Part shown: one piece after another, positions 1-6,490 of the stretch
Layout of the letters: each line of letters starts with the position of its first letter
Position numbering within the stretch: the stretch's first letter is position 1
NCBI GenBank assembly: GCA_937141995.1
Contig: CAKZQX010000250.1
Coordinates: 1-6,660, forward strand
Reading direction: 5' to 3'
DNA length: 6,660 nt
From: an uncultured Chloroflexaceae bacterium
Lineage (GTDB): Bacteria; Chloroflexota; Chloroflexia; Chloroflexales; Chloroflexaceae
The notes under the pieces: generated by a model
Told to the model about the DNA's origin: nothing
Seen by the model: the letters and a program-made list of their open reading frames with translations, nothing else
Databases searched by the model: none
Made by a program: the position numbers and the translations under genes

Positions 1-138
1 GAGCGCGATCGTCATCCCGTCATTCGTGGTGGTACCGGCACACAGAGCATCGGTGAACAGCAGAGCGGGGCCGCCGAGCAGCAGCAGCAAGATCAGACCA
101 GGCACCAGGGAGCGGCGCACACGGTGATGCCATGCCAT
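1..138 (-). CDS. Secreted or membrane-anchored protein, N-terminal part only (runs off the left edge)
   Basis: An open frame on the minus strand starts with ATG at 138 and continues for 46 codons to the window edge without a stop. The N-terminus reads MAWHHRVRRSLVPG (basic n-region), then LILLLLLGGPALLF (hydrophobic core), then TDALCAG. This is a typical signal peptide, with possible signal peptidase I cleavage around ALCA/G. The residue context before the cysteine does not fit a lipobox well. The mature part visible (TTTNDGMTIAL) is too short to identify. The start is supported by the position of the signal peptide and a weak GGA about 9 bases upstream; no other in-frame start lies close by. 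The gene follows the 127-residue gene in the same direction after about 150 bases, so it may be a separate transcription unit. What the protein does cannot be told from this fragment; export is the only claim. Confidence 0.6.
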   Translation of the reverse strand, partial: MAWHHRVRRSLVPGLILLLLLGGPALLFTDALCAGTTTNDGMTIAL

Positions 139-287
139 AGGGATCGTCCGTTCATACTGGTGGCAGCGCGGGGGCAACGCCGCCGTCGTGCTCCCAGTAG
201 CGCATGGGGGTGGCACCAGCACCGTACCAGCGGCATGCTGCCTCCGTGCAACGCGGTGGTCAGTATAGCGTTCCCGCTCCCGCTCCC

Positions 288-671
288 TTACGCTAGATCC
301 CCCCACCGATAGCCGGTCCCCACCGGCACGCCGGCCCACGCCGCCAATGTCCGCAGCGCTGCCAGGTTCGCCGTTTCCGCAATCACCTGCCCGGCGGCGT
401 CGGTCACGGTGAAGCCCTGGCTGGTCTGCGCACCCGTGTACCCGGCTTCACCCAGGTTTTCGCTGACCTGCGCCGCGTCCTGCGCCGCCCGCTGGGGATC
501 ATCGTGCAGCGGCACCAGGCCATGCGGGGCCAGCGCCGCATCCAGAGATGCCATGATCATCCCCGCCTGGCGCAGCGCAGCGGCCTGCACCGGGTCGCGC
601 TGCGCCAGCCTGGCAATGAGCGCGGCGAGCGCGGCATGCTCCGGGTCGGTGTGGTTATGATCGTGGGTCAT
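288..671 (-). CDS. Hypothetical Ala-rich protein of 127 residues, second gene of a nuclease operon
   Basis: I do not recognise this family. The protein begins with a His/Asp-rich stretch (MTHDHNHTDPEH) that could bind metal but is short. Residues about 12-50 and 60-75 are Ala/Leu/Gln-rich and probably helical. Residues about 80-100 (GFTVTDAAGQVIAETANL) look like a beta hairpin, followed by another helix and a conserved-looking Gly/Trp tail (GVPVGTGYRWGD). There is no signal peptide or membrane segment, so a cytoplasmic location is likely. The start is well supported: AAGGAG lies 9 bases before the ATG. The gene begins 24 bases after the stop of the TM0106-type nuclease gene, same strand, so the two are probably co-transcribed. 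A role as a partner of the nuclease is only a guess from position. Base composition is very GC-rich, like the nuclease gene. Confidence 0.75.
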   Translation of the reverse strand: MTHDHNHTDPEHAALAALIARLAQRDPVQAAALRQAGMIMASLDAALAPHGLVPLHDDPQRAAQDAAQVSENLGEAGYTGAQTSQGFTVTDAAGQVIAETANLAALRTLAAWAGVPVGTGYRWGDLA

Positions 672-680
672 AGCATCCTG

Positions 681-686
681 CTCCTT
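681..686 (-). promoter_or_regulatory. Strong Shine-Dalgarno site of the 127-residue gene
   Basis: AAGGAG reads on the minus strand from 686 to 681, with a 9-base spacer to the ATG at 671. It lies in the 24-base gap after the nuclease stop codon. It shows that the small downstream gene has its own efficient initiation and is not just a shadow frame. Confidence 0.7.
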
Positions 687-695
687 TCCTGGTGT

Positions 696-2219
696 TCAAT
701 ATGCGGCCAACTGGGCATGTATCGCAACCAGGAACTGCACATCGGCTGCAACATACGTTACCACCGGAAGCAGTCGTGTGGTATCCGCCGGGTCCATGCA
801 CCAGTGACGGAATGCCTGTTCCGCCACGGCAAACGAGTCATCGACCGGACGCTGCACGCCCACCCAGGCGCTCAGCGCTTTCGCACTGACCCCACCCGTG
901 CCTGTGGCGTTTCGGGACATCGGCAGGGCATAGTTTGTGGTTGTCCAATGCTGAAGGTCAACCAGCCGTGAGGACAGGGCCGCCTGGAGTGGCGGCGGTG
1001 CGGTCACGCGAAGAAAGCGCTGCTCATACCTACTCCAGTGGATCACCGGGCCATTCCCCGGTCCTGCAACAGCCGCAACCTGATCCCACCCGGCGGCCAT
1101 ATCCGGGACAAGGATAACGGATATGCCCGCGATGCGGATAGGTCTGGCCGGCGTGGTGCCTATTTCCGGCACCACCAGCACGATCTGCGTATCCGCAGGG
1201 CCGCGTGCCATGCCAAAGGCCCATACCCGCGCCGGTTGCTCGGTGGTTTCCAGATCTAGATAGCACGCGCCGTCCATCGGCGGTAGTCCCGTAGCTGGAC
1301 CTATCCGGACGGGTTGGCCGGTACACATCGCCCGCGCCTGGGCCTGCAACTTCGGCCCTTGCTTCCCAACCTCCGGATAGGTAGCCAGGTGTGCCGGTGC
1401 CAGTTCCGCAATCGCGGTCAGCGTAGTGATATTGTCCTGCCGGAGTGCCGTAGCCGTTTTCCTGCGGAGTCCAGGCAACAGCGCACTATCCTGGGTGGTC
1501 CGGGCAGTGTGCTCACAGGCCTGATTCCAGGGACAGTAGGGACAGGCTTTGTCATCAAACCAGATCGGCGGTGCAACCGGCTGGCGGGTGATATCCAGCA
1601 CCCGTTCCACCGCCGCCGCAACCTGCTCGGCGGCCGGCCCGGTGATTCGCCGGATCTCCTTGGCGACACGATCGGAGCCGTGCCCCATTGCGCCAAGCCA
1701 GAATTGTCCATCCGGCAACACCCCCTGGATCTGTTCGAGCATCCAGCGATAACACTGGAGTTGCAGCATGTGGGCAGGCGTGGGCTCCGCGATCCACTTG
1801 ACTTCAATTGGTTCGTAGAACCAATCGCCCAAATCTGAACGCCCAGTGACACGCACAACCCGGTCAACACAGCCAACCAGAGTCGTCTGGTCACCCAATG
1901 GAACAGATAACGCTGCCTGTTGGATACCCTGCGTTCCGGCGCGTAAATCCGCCAGGGTACGTTCGACCTGATCCTGCCAGTCCCGAACAACCACGACGGC
2001 ATCCGGGACTGGCAGCACCGCCTGTTCATGTTGGCGACCCTGCGCGGCCAGCACGGTCGCACCACGGGTGCGTTGCACTTTTGTGGACGGATCGCCATGC
2101 GCCTCCAGCCAGAGATGACGCGGGCATCGTTCGATCCAGATTAAATCAGTGACACGAATAATTGGTTGTGATGGCTGCATTGGGTTGCTGCTACTTTCTT
2201 TGTATTCACATGGACGCAA
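696..2219 (-). CDS. TM0106-family RecB/Cas4-like nuclease with RNase H-like exonuclease domain
   Basis: This 507-residue cytoplasmic protein matches the layout of the TM0106 family (COG2251, RecB-family nucleases). The N-terminal PD-(D/E)XK domain covers about residues 20-240. It shows Cys32 in ERCPRHLW, His64, Asp119 in GCVDRV, Glu139 and Lys141 in YEPIEVKW, the RecB-type Q-x3-Y motif (Gln153, Tyr157), and a C-terminal cysteine set Cys226, Cys229 and Cys235. With Cys32 these probably hold a 4Fe-4S cluster, as in Cas4 and AddB. A helix-hairpin-helix-like stretch follows at about 245-295. The C-terminal RNase H-like domain has YLDLETT (Asp322, Glu324), IHWSRYE (Tyr398, Glu399), Asp421 and a late YVAADVQFL (Asp493), so the DEDD-type acidic residues are present. 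The expected activity is DNA degradation or processing; the substrate is unknown. The TTG start at 2219 has AGGA 7 bases upstream; the ATG at 2180 (residue 14) is possible but has only a weak site. It is followed at once by the 127-residue gene and preceded by defence-gene remnants. Confidence 0.85.
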   Translation of the reverse strand: MRPCEYKESSSNPMQPSQPIIRVTDLIWIERCPRHLWLEAHGDPSTKVQRTRGATVLAAQGRQHEQAVLPVPDAVVVVRDWQDQVERTLADLRAGTQGIQQAALSVPLGDQTTLVGCVDRVVRVTGRSDLGDWFYEPIEVKWIAEPTPAHMLQLQCYRWMLEQIQGVLPDGQFWLGAMGHGSDRVAKEIRRITGPAAEQVAAAVERVLDITRQPVAPPIWFDDKACPYCPWNQACEHTARTTQDSALLPGLRRKTATALRQDNITTLTAIAELAPAHLATYPEVGKQGPKLQAQARAMCTGQPVRIGPATGLPPMDGACYLDLETTEQPARVWAFGMARGPADTQIVLVVPEIGTTPARPIRIAGISVILVPDMAAGWDQVAAVAGPGNGPVIHWSRYEQRFLRVTAPPPLQAALSSRLVDLQHWTTTNYALPMSRNATGTGGVSAKALSAWVGVQRPVDDSFAVAEQAFRHWCMDPADTTRLLPVVTYVAADVQFLVAIHAQLAAY

Positions 2220-2226
2220 CTGTACA

Positions 2227-2230
2227 TCCT
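2227..2230 (-). promoter_or_regulatory. Shine-Dalgarno site favouring the TTG start of the nuclease gene
   Basis: AGGA reads from 2230 to 2227 on the minus strand, 7 bases before TTG at 2219. The competing ATG at 2180 is preceded only by AAGAAAG about 13 bases away. The family usually has about 10-20 residues before the first cysteine motif, so both starts are structurally possible and the choice rests on this site. Confidence 0.4.
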
Positions 2231-2303
2231 GTGAAATTTCTATTCATCCCGCACCGCGTCGGACACGTCTCTATGACAGGAGGGTCGCACGAACACCTTC
2301 CGC

Positions 2304-2510
2304 TCACATCCGCAACGCGATTACCTCATCGCTCTTCGTCCGTAGGCTGTCCACGTCTTTACAGGCCTCGTAATGCCGGCGCTCGAACTTCGCCGCATCG
2401 TTCACCGTAGCGATCCAGCGTTGCGCTCCGGCAGTTCCGGCCCGGTTGCGCGCATCCTGGCGCAAGCAACCGGCTTGTTGGAAATGCCACGGGCCGGTAC
2501 CGCCATCCCC
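2304..2510 (-). pseudogene. Remnant: C-terminal tail of a DEAD/type III restriction-like helicase
   Basis: A minus-strand frame runs open from just after the stop at 2511 to TGA at 2304-2306 (68 codons) with no convincing start codon. Its second half reads GAQRWIATVN, then DAAKFERRHYEACKDVDSLR, ending DEVIALRM. The RWxxAVN motif followed by a short spacer, an aromatic H/W-Y pair, V/A-C-K-D and an L-rich end resembles the last 40-50 residues of large DEAD/DEAH helicases related to type III restriction Res subunits, which typically end with RWxxAVNxxGxFGRWxYxVCKD-like sequence. Here the FGRW part is degraded to FERR. Only this tail is present, where an intact gene would need some 900 or more codons. 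The first 20 or so codons (GDGGTGPWHFQQAG) are not recognisable. The assignment rests on motif recall, not on an alignment. An alternative is a short unrelated or random open frame. Confidence 0.45.
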
Positions 2511-2757
2511 CTACTCCCGCTCAAACCCGGCCTGGTCGAACTTGAGCGTGCGGCTGTTCTCGGTTACGGTGCGCACGACGGTATCCGGCGCGCCGTCGGG
2601 GATGTCCGCCTCGATCTCCAATGTCACCGTCACCGATGCCCCGACGAGCCCCACCAGGTGGGTGATCACCTCGTCGGCGATGCGGCTGGCATCGTGCATC
2701 ATTCATCCGCGTCTGGGTAGCAACCCCCGGCTGGCGATATACCAATAGTGTCGCCAC
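2511..2757 (-). pseudogene. Remnant: C-terminus of a DUF499-family ATPase, frameshifted
   Basis: The frame from 2702 to the TAG at 2511 encodes 63 residues with RIADEVITHLVGLVGA, VTVTLEIEADIPDGAPD and VVRTVTENSRTLKFDQAGF. These match the characteristic last part of DUF499 proteins (PF04465), AAA-type ATPases of about 900-1100 residues found in bacterial defence islands. Nothing of the ATPase core (no Walker motifs) is here. Upstream of 2702 the frame is blocked at once by TGA (2705-2703). The sequence continues in another frame with PGVATQTRM, which would join well to MHDASRIADEV if one base, or the equivalent, were removed near 2698-2703. The remnant therefore carries a frameshift as well as loss of the N-terminal nine tenths. 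The 63-residue frame could still be translated from ATG at 2702 or 2699, but no ribosome-binding site is evident. Confidence 0.7.
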
Positions 2758-2766
2758 AGGCCATGC

Positions 2767-3021
2767 CTACGACGACGCCTTGTTAGCGGTCTCCGGCTTG
2801 ACCTGGGCCGCCGCCACACGGAGCAACTCACTGGCACTGGCCAGTGTTTCACTTGTCGTTAATGCCACACCGACGTTCAATGAAACCGCCGTTGCGTCGG
2901 CTTCGGTCGAAACCGTGCGCCGGATCTGGAGGATGCTTTGCTGTGGCGAGCTAGAGACATGGACCTGGTCGCCACTGACCGGAGAAAACGCCTGAGCGCG
3001 CATTCCTTTCGGGGAACCCAT
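2767..3021 (-). CDS. Small hypothetical protein, 84 residues
   Basis: The ATG at 3021 is preceded by GAGG with a 5-base spacer, and the frame runs to TAG at 2767. A longer reading from 3111 is possible but has no comparable ribosome-binding site, and its extra residues look like non-coding sequence. The protein starts MGSPKGMRAQAFSPVSGD and has no signal peptide or membrane segment. The middle (QVHVSSSPQQSILQIRRTVS) and the VSLNVGVALTTSE stretch look like beta strands, and the end (ETLASASELLRVAAAQVKPE) like a helix followed by a polar tail. I do not recognise a family. The gene lies about 180 bases after the WD40-hydrolase gene and 10 bases before the DUF499 remnant. It may be the surviving small gene of the lost defence cluster, or an unrelated orphan. 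Confidence 0.6.
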   Translation of the reverse strand: MGSPKGMRAQAFSPVSGDQVHVSSSPQQSILQIRRTVSTEADATAVSLNVGVALTTSETLASASELLRVAAAQVKPETANKASS

Positions 3022-3199
3022 AGATACCTCTTTGTTCCGTGTCAGGACGAAGATCCGTTGGTACATCCGGTCTGGCCGGAGGCACCAATGCGCTCGTCGA
3101 GTGGGTGGCACAGTGCCAGAGCATACTGCATCGTTCCCATCTGGATGTCATAGAGAAAGCAATGCCTATCATCTGAACTTTGTCACAGCATCACTCATA
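3022..3199 (-). other. Intergenic gap between the WD40-hydrolase gene and the small 84-residue gene
   Basis: This 178-base gap holds the GAGG ribosome-binding site of the small gene (3030-3027 on the minus strand). It also holds a short inverted repeat (TGGCA, CTG, TGCCA) near 3110-3125 without a U-tract. I see no convincing terminator or promoter. It is also where GC content changes from moderate (right) to high (left). Confidence 0.35.
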
Positions 3200-6100
3200 T
3201 CATTCTATGTCCTGCTCACCGCCCTGAAAATGTTCGTACACGAGTTGCGATGCTTCAGTCATCGCCGCAATTGCCACCTGATTGTTACTGAGTTCATCTG
3301 TCATTAACACCAGAATATATTGTCGTCCATCGGGAAGCGTCACGACTGCTGCATCATGCTCGACGCCATTGGGAGCAGGGAGAACACCTGTCTTGTTTGA
3401 AACAACGACATCACTTGGTAGTAGTGCTGGTATCTTCTGGATATCATTAGTCTGTGTCAGAGCGGCTAGCAGTTCATTAGCACCCGCTATTTCGTTTTGA
3501 GCAAGTAACTGCAGCATACGGGCCATATCTGCCGGGCTGGTAAGATTGTCTCGTCCCGCTTGCAATGCTTCAAAATCCATGAGAAACCGTTGAGCTTTGG
3601 TCTGTGTCATACCTAACTCTGTGAGCAGATTGTTTACACGCTCGAAGCCACCAATACGTTCCAGAACCACGTTAGCGGCTGTATTATCTGAGTCATACAG
3701 CATTCTGGCGCACAGCTCACGGATTGTATAGGTGCTCCCGACGGGCTCATATTGAATGGAACCAGTTCCACCAACAATGTCTTCTGCTGTAATGGTTAGA
3801 CTTTCATCGAGACTTAGCTCACCACGGTCTGCCAGCGCATAGGCTGTAAAGGCAATCGGTAGCTTGATGAGACTGGCTGCGGAGAAGACGCGGTCTTCAT
3901 TCTGGGTATAGAGCGTCTGATTGCTGACGATATCATAGACCACAACCCCGACCACACCGTCAACTGGCTGAAGGACATTTTGCAATGCCTGGGCCGAGAA
4001 ATCTTGCTCGGGTGTCGATAGAGGTTCGCCGTTATCTGCACCTGCGCTGCCTTCTTCTTCTGAGTCGTTCGCGCTGTCTTCATCGCCTGGTTGATCTGCC
4101 ACACTCGCTTCGGTTTCCGAACTGGGCACGATCTGATCAGTGACACCCCAGAACTGGAGTCCATCGAATGCGGCAACCAGCAGTTTGCCATCCGGGCTCA
4201 ATATAGGAGTACCGGTACTGTCTCCGATGCGGTGTACAACTTCGCCACTAGAGATATCTCGAAAGTTGATAACACCTCTATCATGAGTGATGAGCAAAGA
4301 GCCATCGAGTGTGTAGCCAATCACAGTCATACTGGTAAATTCTCGCATCATTTCACCCGAACGCACATTATATAAATAAATCCCCTGCTCACTGTTGAGA
4401 GCTTCAACAGCTATCTGTTGTTCATCTGGACTAAAGCGTATATCACCTAAGACTCCTCTATAGTTGATTTCGTGGAGGAGTTGACCGTCTGGCATGCTCC
4501 ATAGTTTGAGAACCTCTTCTCCACTCTCAGGGATAAACCCACCGCTTGCAGCCAGCACTGTCCCGTCTGGACTGAATGCTACACTACCGTTGAGTCCGCT
4601 TGGCGCAATTTCGAGCGACTGTACCAGTTCACCATCGAGCGCGCTCCAGATATGGAGCGAGCCCCCGTGCGCTCCCCACGCTCCCCCGCTAGCACTGGCA
4701 GCGAGGAATGCGCCATCCGGGCTGAATGTCAGATGATTTACAGCATTACGGTACTCTGCATTATCGTAGGTCAGTTCAGCAAGCAGTTGTCCATTCGCCA
4801 TACTCCACAGTTTGACACCACCTTGTTCCTTCGTCGCAAGGAGAGTGGCATCTGGGCTCACAGCTATCTCGCGCGTCGCAGAGTCCAGCGCATGCAAAAA
4901 TTGCCCATCGGCAACCGACCAGATACCTACAATTCCTTCTCTCCAGTTTGGATCAGTGATCGATGCTGCAATATACTGCCCATCCGGACTGAATACCAGC
5001 ACATTCAGGTTTTCTGATACGGCATTCTCAGGTCCTCCCGGGTTTGCGTACTCTGGCGGCAATTGGAGGATGTGCAGCAGTTCACCATCTTTGATGCGCC
5101 AGAGCGCAACGTGCTTGCCGAGTTGTCCATGGATGGTTGCAACCATATCCCCACCTGGGCTGAACACGGGCGAGCCAAAGAGGTTTAATGCCAGAAGCTC
5201 GTCGCGTGGTTGACCTTCTGCTGTATCATAAACAGTAGCTCGCGCTTCTGATACTGCGACAACGTTAGTACCGTCGGGATGAAAAGACAGGCTGCCTATC
5301 GGAATGACACCCTGAGCCTCTTTAATCGTATCGATGAAGACCCCATCGGATACATTCCAGCGTGTGACCTTGCTTCTATCAACTCGCAGGTGATTCAAGC
5401 GTACAGACGCCTCTGAACCGCTCGAACTGAGATAGCCTGCGGCGATTGTTTCGCCCATGGGGTCGAATGCCAGACTATAAATTCTGGCCCACGGACCCGG
5501 CACCATAATCGTTTGTCGCACCTGCTCGCTTGCCACATCCCACAAGGTGATGCTGTCTTGATGGGCCAGGGCAAGCATTTGCCCATCCGGACTGAACGCA
5601 GCGATGCTTAAAGCGTCTTCAGAGTCGTGCAGCATTGCTGGCTGCAACTCGCGTTCTTCCCACTGGAGGGAGGCACCAGGTTGTCCGTCGTTCGTATTCC
5701 AGAAACGGAACGTGTTATCTCGTGAGGCCGAGACGAGCGCCGATCCGTCCGGGCTAAATACCAGGCTGTCAATCTCGCCGCTATGCCCTTCTAGCGTGTA
5801 GAGAATCGACCCATCGATCATATTCCAGATTATCACCGTGCCATCCTCGCTACCAGAAGCGAGCAGATCGCTGTTCAGGTCAGTTGCAATACTGGTCACA
5901 GGTGCTGTATGCCCTTCCAGTGTACGAAGGAATGTGCTGTCGGTGACACTCCACAGCGCAATCGTTTCACTGAGTGATGCGGTTGCGATGATCTGGCTAT
6001 CTGCGCTAAAAGCAAGCGCTTCGATTGGCCTTTCGGTGGCAATATAGCCTACATCAGCCAGCGTTTCGGCATCTTGCAGATATATCTGGGATGCGGAACC

Positions 6101-6490
6101 AATCGCAAGGAGCGTACCATCTGGCGAGTAGGCAGCATCCAAAAATCGACCACGTGTCCAGGTTTGCAACGGCCCAACTCGTGATACGGTATCAGCATCA
6201 ATTGGCTCATCCCGCAACGGAACTGGTGGATTACGCCTCAGCGATTGCTCTAAAGCTGGCGTAGCGGTCGGACTAGGCGTGAACGTCGGTGCAGGTGTAT
6301 TGGTCGCTGTTGCAGTTGCCGCCGACACGTTTGTCGAAGCAGTCGTCCCAGGAAGAGTCGTCGTGGATTGTATTTCAGCTACCTGTTCACCCGACGGTGT
6401 TTGCGCCCAAGCAATGACGAGTATCGTACAGATAACGAGCAATCCACTGCTGATAACAATTCTGGCATGCATCACTAATCCCCTGATCAT
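3200..6490 (-). CDS. Secreted WD40-repeat protein fused to a class A beta-lactamase-like serine hydrolase
   Basis: This 1096-residue protein begins with a signal peptide (hydrophobic IVISSGLLVICTILVI, cleavage probably after AWA, residue 29). A Thr/Ser/Pro-rich stalk follows to about residue 80. Residues about 112-785 hold some 15 WD40-type blades, recognised by repeated FSPDG and IWS/LWS motifs and two LEGH motifs, enough for two propellers. An acidic linker (about 788-830, DEDSANDSEEEGSAG) leads to a class A beta-lactamase-like domain (PF13354 type), residues about 838-1085. It has the nucleophile motif SLIK (Ser873, Lys876), SDN (934-936) and KTG (1033-1035). The expected role is outside the membrane: the propellers probably bind a protein or glycan, and the hydrolase could act on peptidoglycan peptides or beta-lactams. 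Between SDN and KTG the omega-loop is short; Glu974 in DFEALQAGRDN is the only candidate for the general-base Glu. The ATG at 6490 overlaps the upstream stop as ATGA, which suggests translational coupling. The ATG at 6472 has a better ribosome-binding site and would give 1090 residues, still with the signal peptide. Confidence 0.9.
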   Translation of the reverse strand: MIRGLVMHARIVISSGLLVICTILVIAWAQTPSGEQVAEIQSTTTLPGTTASTNVSAATATATNTPAPTFTPSPTATPALEQSLRRNPPVPLRDEPIDADTVSRVGPLQTWTRGRFLDAAYSPDGTLLAIGSASQIYLQDAETLADVGYIATERPIEALAFSADSQIIATASLSETIALWSVTDSTFLRTLEGHTAPVTSIATDLNSDLLASGSEDGTVIIWNMIDGSILYTLEGHSGEIDSLVFSPDGSALVSASRDNTFRFWNTNDGQPGASLQWEERELQPAMLHDSEDALSIAAFSPDGQMLALAHQDSITLWDVASEQVRQTIMVPGPWARIYSLAFDPMGETIAAGYLSSSGSEASVRLNHLRVDRSKVTRWNVSDGVFIDTIKEAQGVIPIGSLSFHPDGTNVVAVSEARATVYDTAEGQPRDELLALNLFGSPVFSPGGDMVATIHGQLGKHVALWRIKDGELLHILQLPPEYANPGGPENAVSENLNVLVFSPDGQYIAASITDPNWREGIVGIWSVADGQFLHALDSATREIAVSPDATLLATKEQGGVKLWSMANGQLLAELTYDNAEYRNAVNHLTFSPDGAFLAASASGGAWGAHGGSLHIWSALDGELVQSLEIAPSGLNGSVAFSPDGTVLAASGGFIPESGEEVLKLWSMPDGQLLHEINYRGVLGDIRFSPDEQQIAVEALNSEQGIYLYNVRSGEMMREFTSMTVIGYTLDGSLLITHDRGVINFRDISSGEVVHRIGDSTGTPILSPDGKLLVAAFDGLQFWGVTDQIVPSSETEASVADQPGDEDSANDSEEEGSAGADNGEPLSTPEQDFSAQALQNVLQPVDGVVGVVVYDIVSNQTLYTQNEDRVFSAASLIKLPIAFTAYALADRGELSLDESLTITAEDIVGGTGSIQYEPVGSTYTIRELCARMLYDSDNTAANVVLERIGGFERVNNLLTELGMTQTKAQRFLMDFEALQAGRDNLTSPADMARMLQLLAQNEIAGANELLAALTQTNDIQKIPALLPSDVVVSNKTGVLPAPNGVEHDAAVVTLPDGRQYILVLMTDELSNNQVAIAAMTEASQLVYEHFQGGEQDIE
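6479..6484 (-). promoter_or_regulatory. Shine-Dalgarno-like site for an alternative start of the WD40-hydrolase gene
   Basis: AGGGGA reads from 6484 to 6479, with a 6-base spacer to ATG at 6472. The first ATG at 6490 has only AAGG about 13 bases upstream but overlaps the preceding stop codon. Both starts leave a functional signal peptide, so the sequence alone does not decide. Confidence 0.4.

Noticed and set aside
262..267. TATACT on the minus strand as a possible -10 box for the signal-peptide gene
   Set aside because: No acceptable -35 sequence lies 16-18 bases upstream (only GGGAGCGG-type repeats), and the distance to the ATG is over 120 bases; a chance match is likely.
139..287. Possible terminator hairpins after the 127-residue gene
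   Set aside because: Only short stems (for example GGCA/TGCC and GGTG/CACC) with no U-tract; not strong enough to call.
409..971. Plus-strand open frames opposite the 127-residue and nuclease genes
   Set aside because: They are antisense to well-supported genes, rich in Arg, Cys, Ser and Pro as expected for GC-rich shadow frames, and show no domain.
2373..2748. Plus-strand open frames across the remnant region
   Set aside because: They are antisense to the DUF499 and helicase tails, and their protein sequences are low-complexity Arg/Pro/Ser-rich without any recognisable motif.
3110..3160. Possible promoter (ATGACA and TATGCT, minus strand) for the 84-residue gene
   Set aside because: The spacing is 20 bases and the -10 match is weak, so it cannot be separated from chance.
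4136..6157. Repeated DNA such as GCCCATCCGGACTGAA as possible direct repeats or a CRISPR-like array
   Set aside because: The repeats are spaced irregularly and encode the FSPDGQ motif of successive WD40 blades, so they are explained by the protein repeat.
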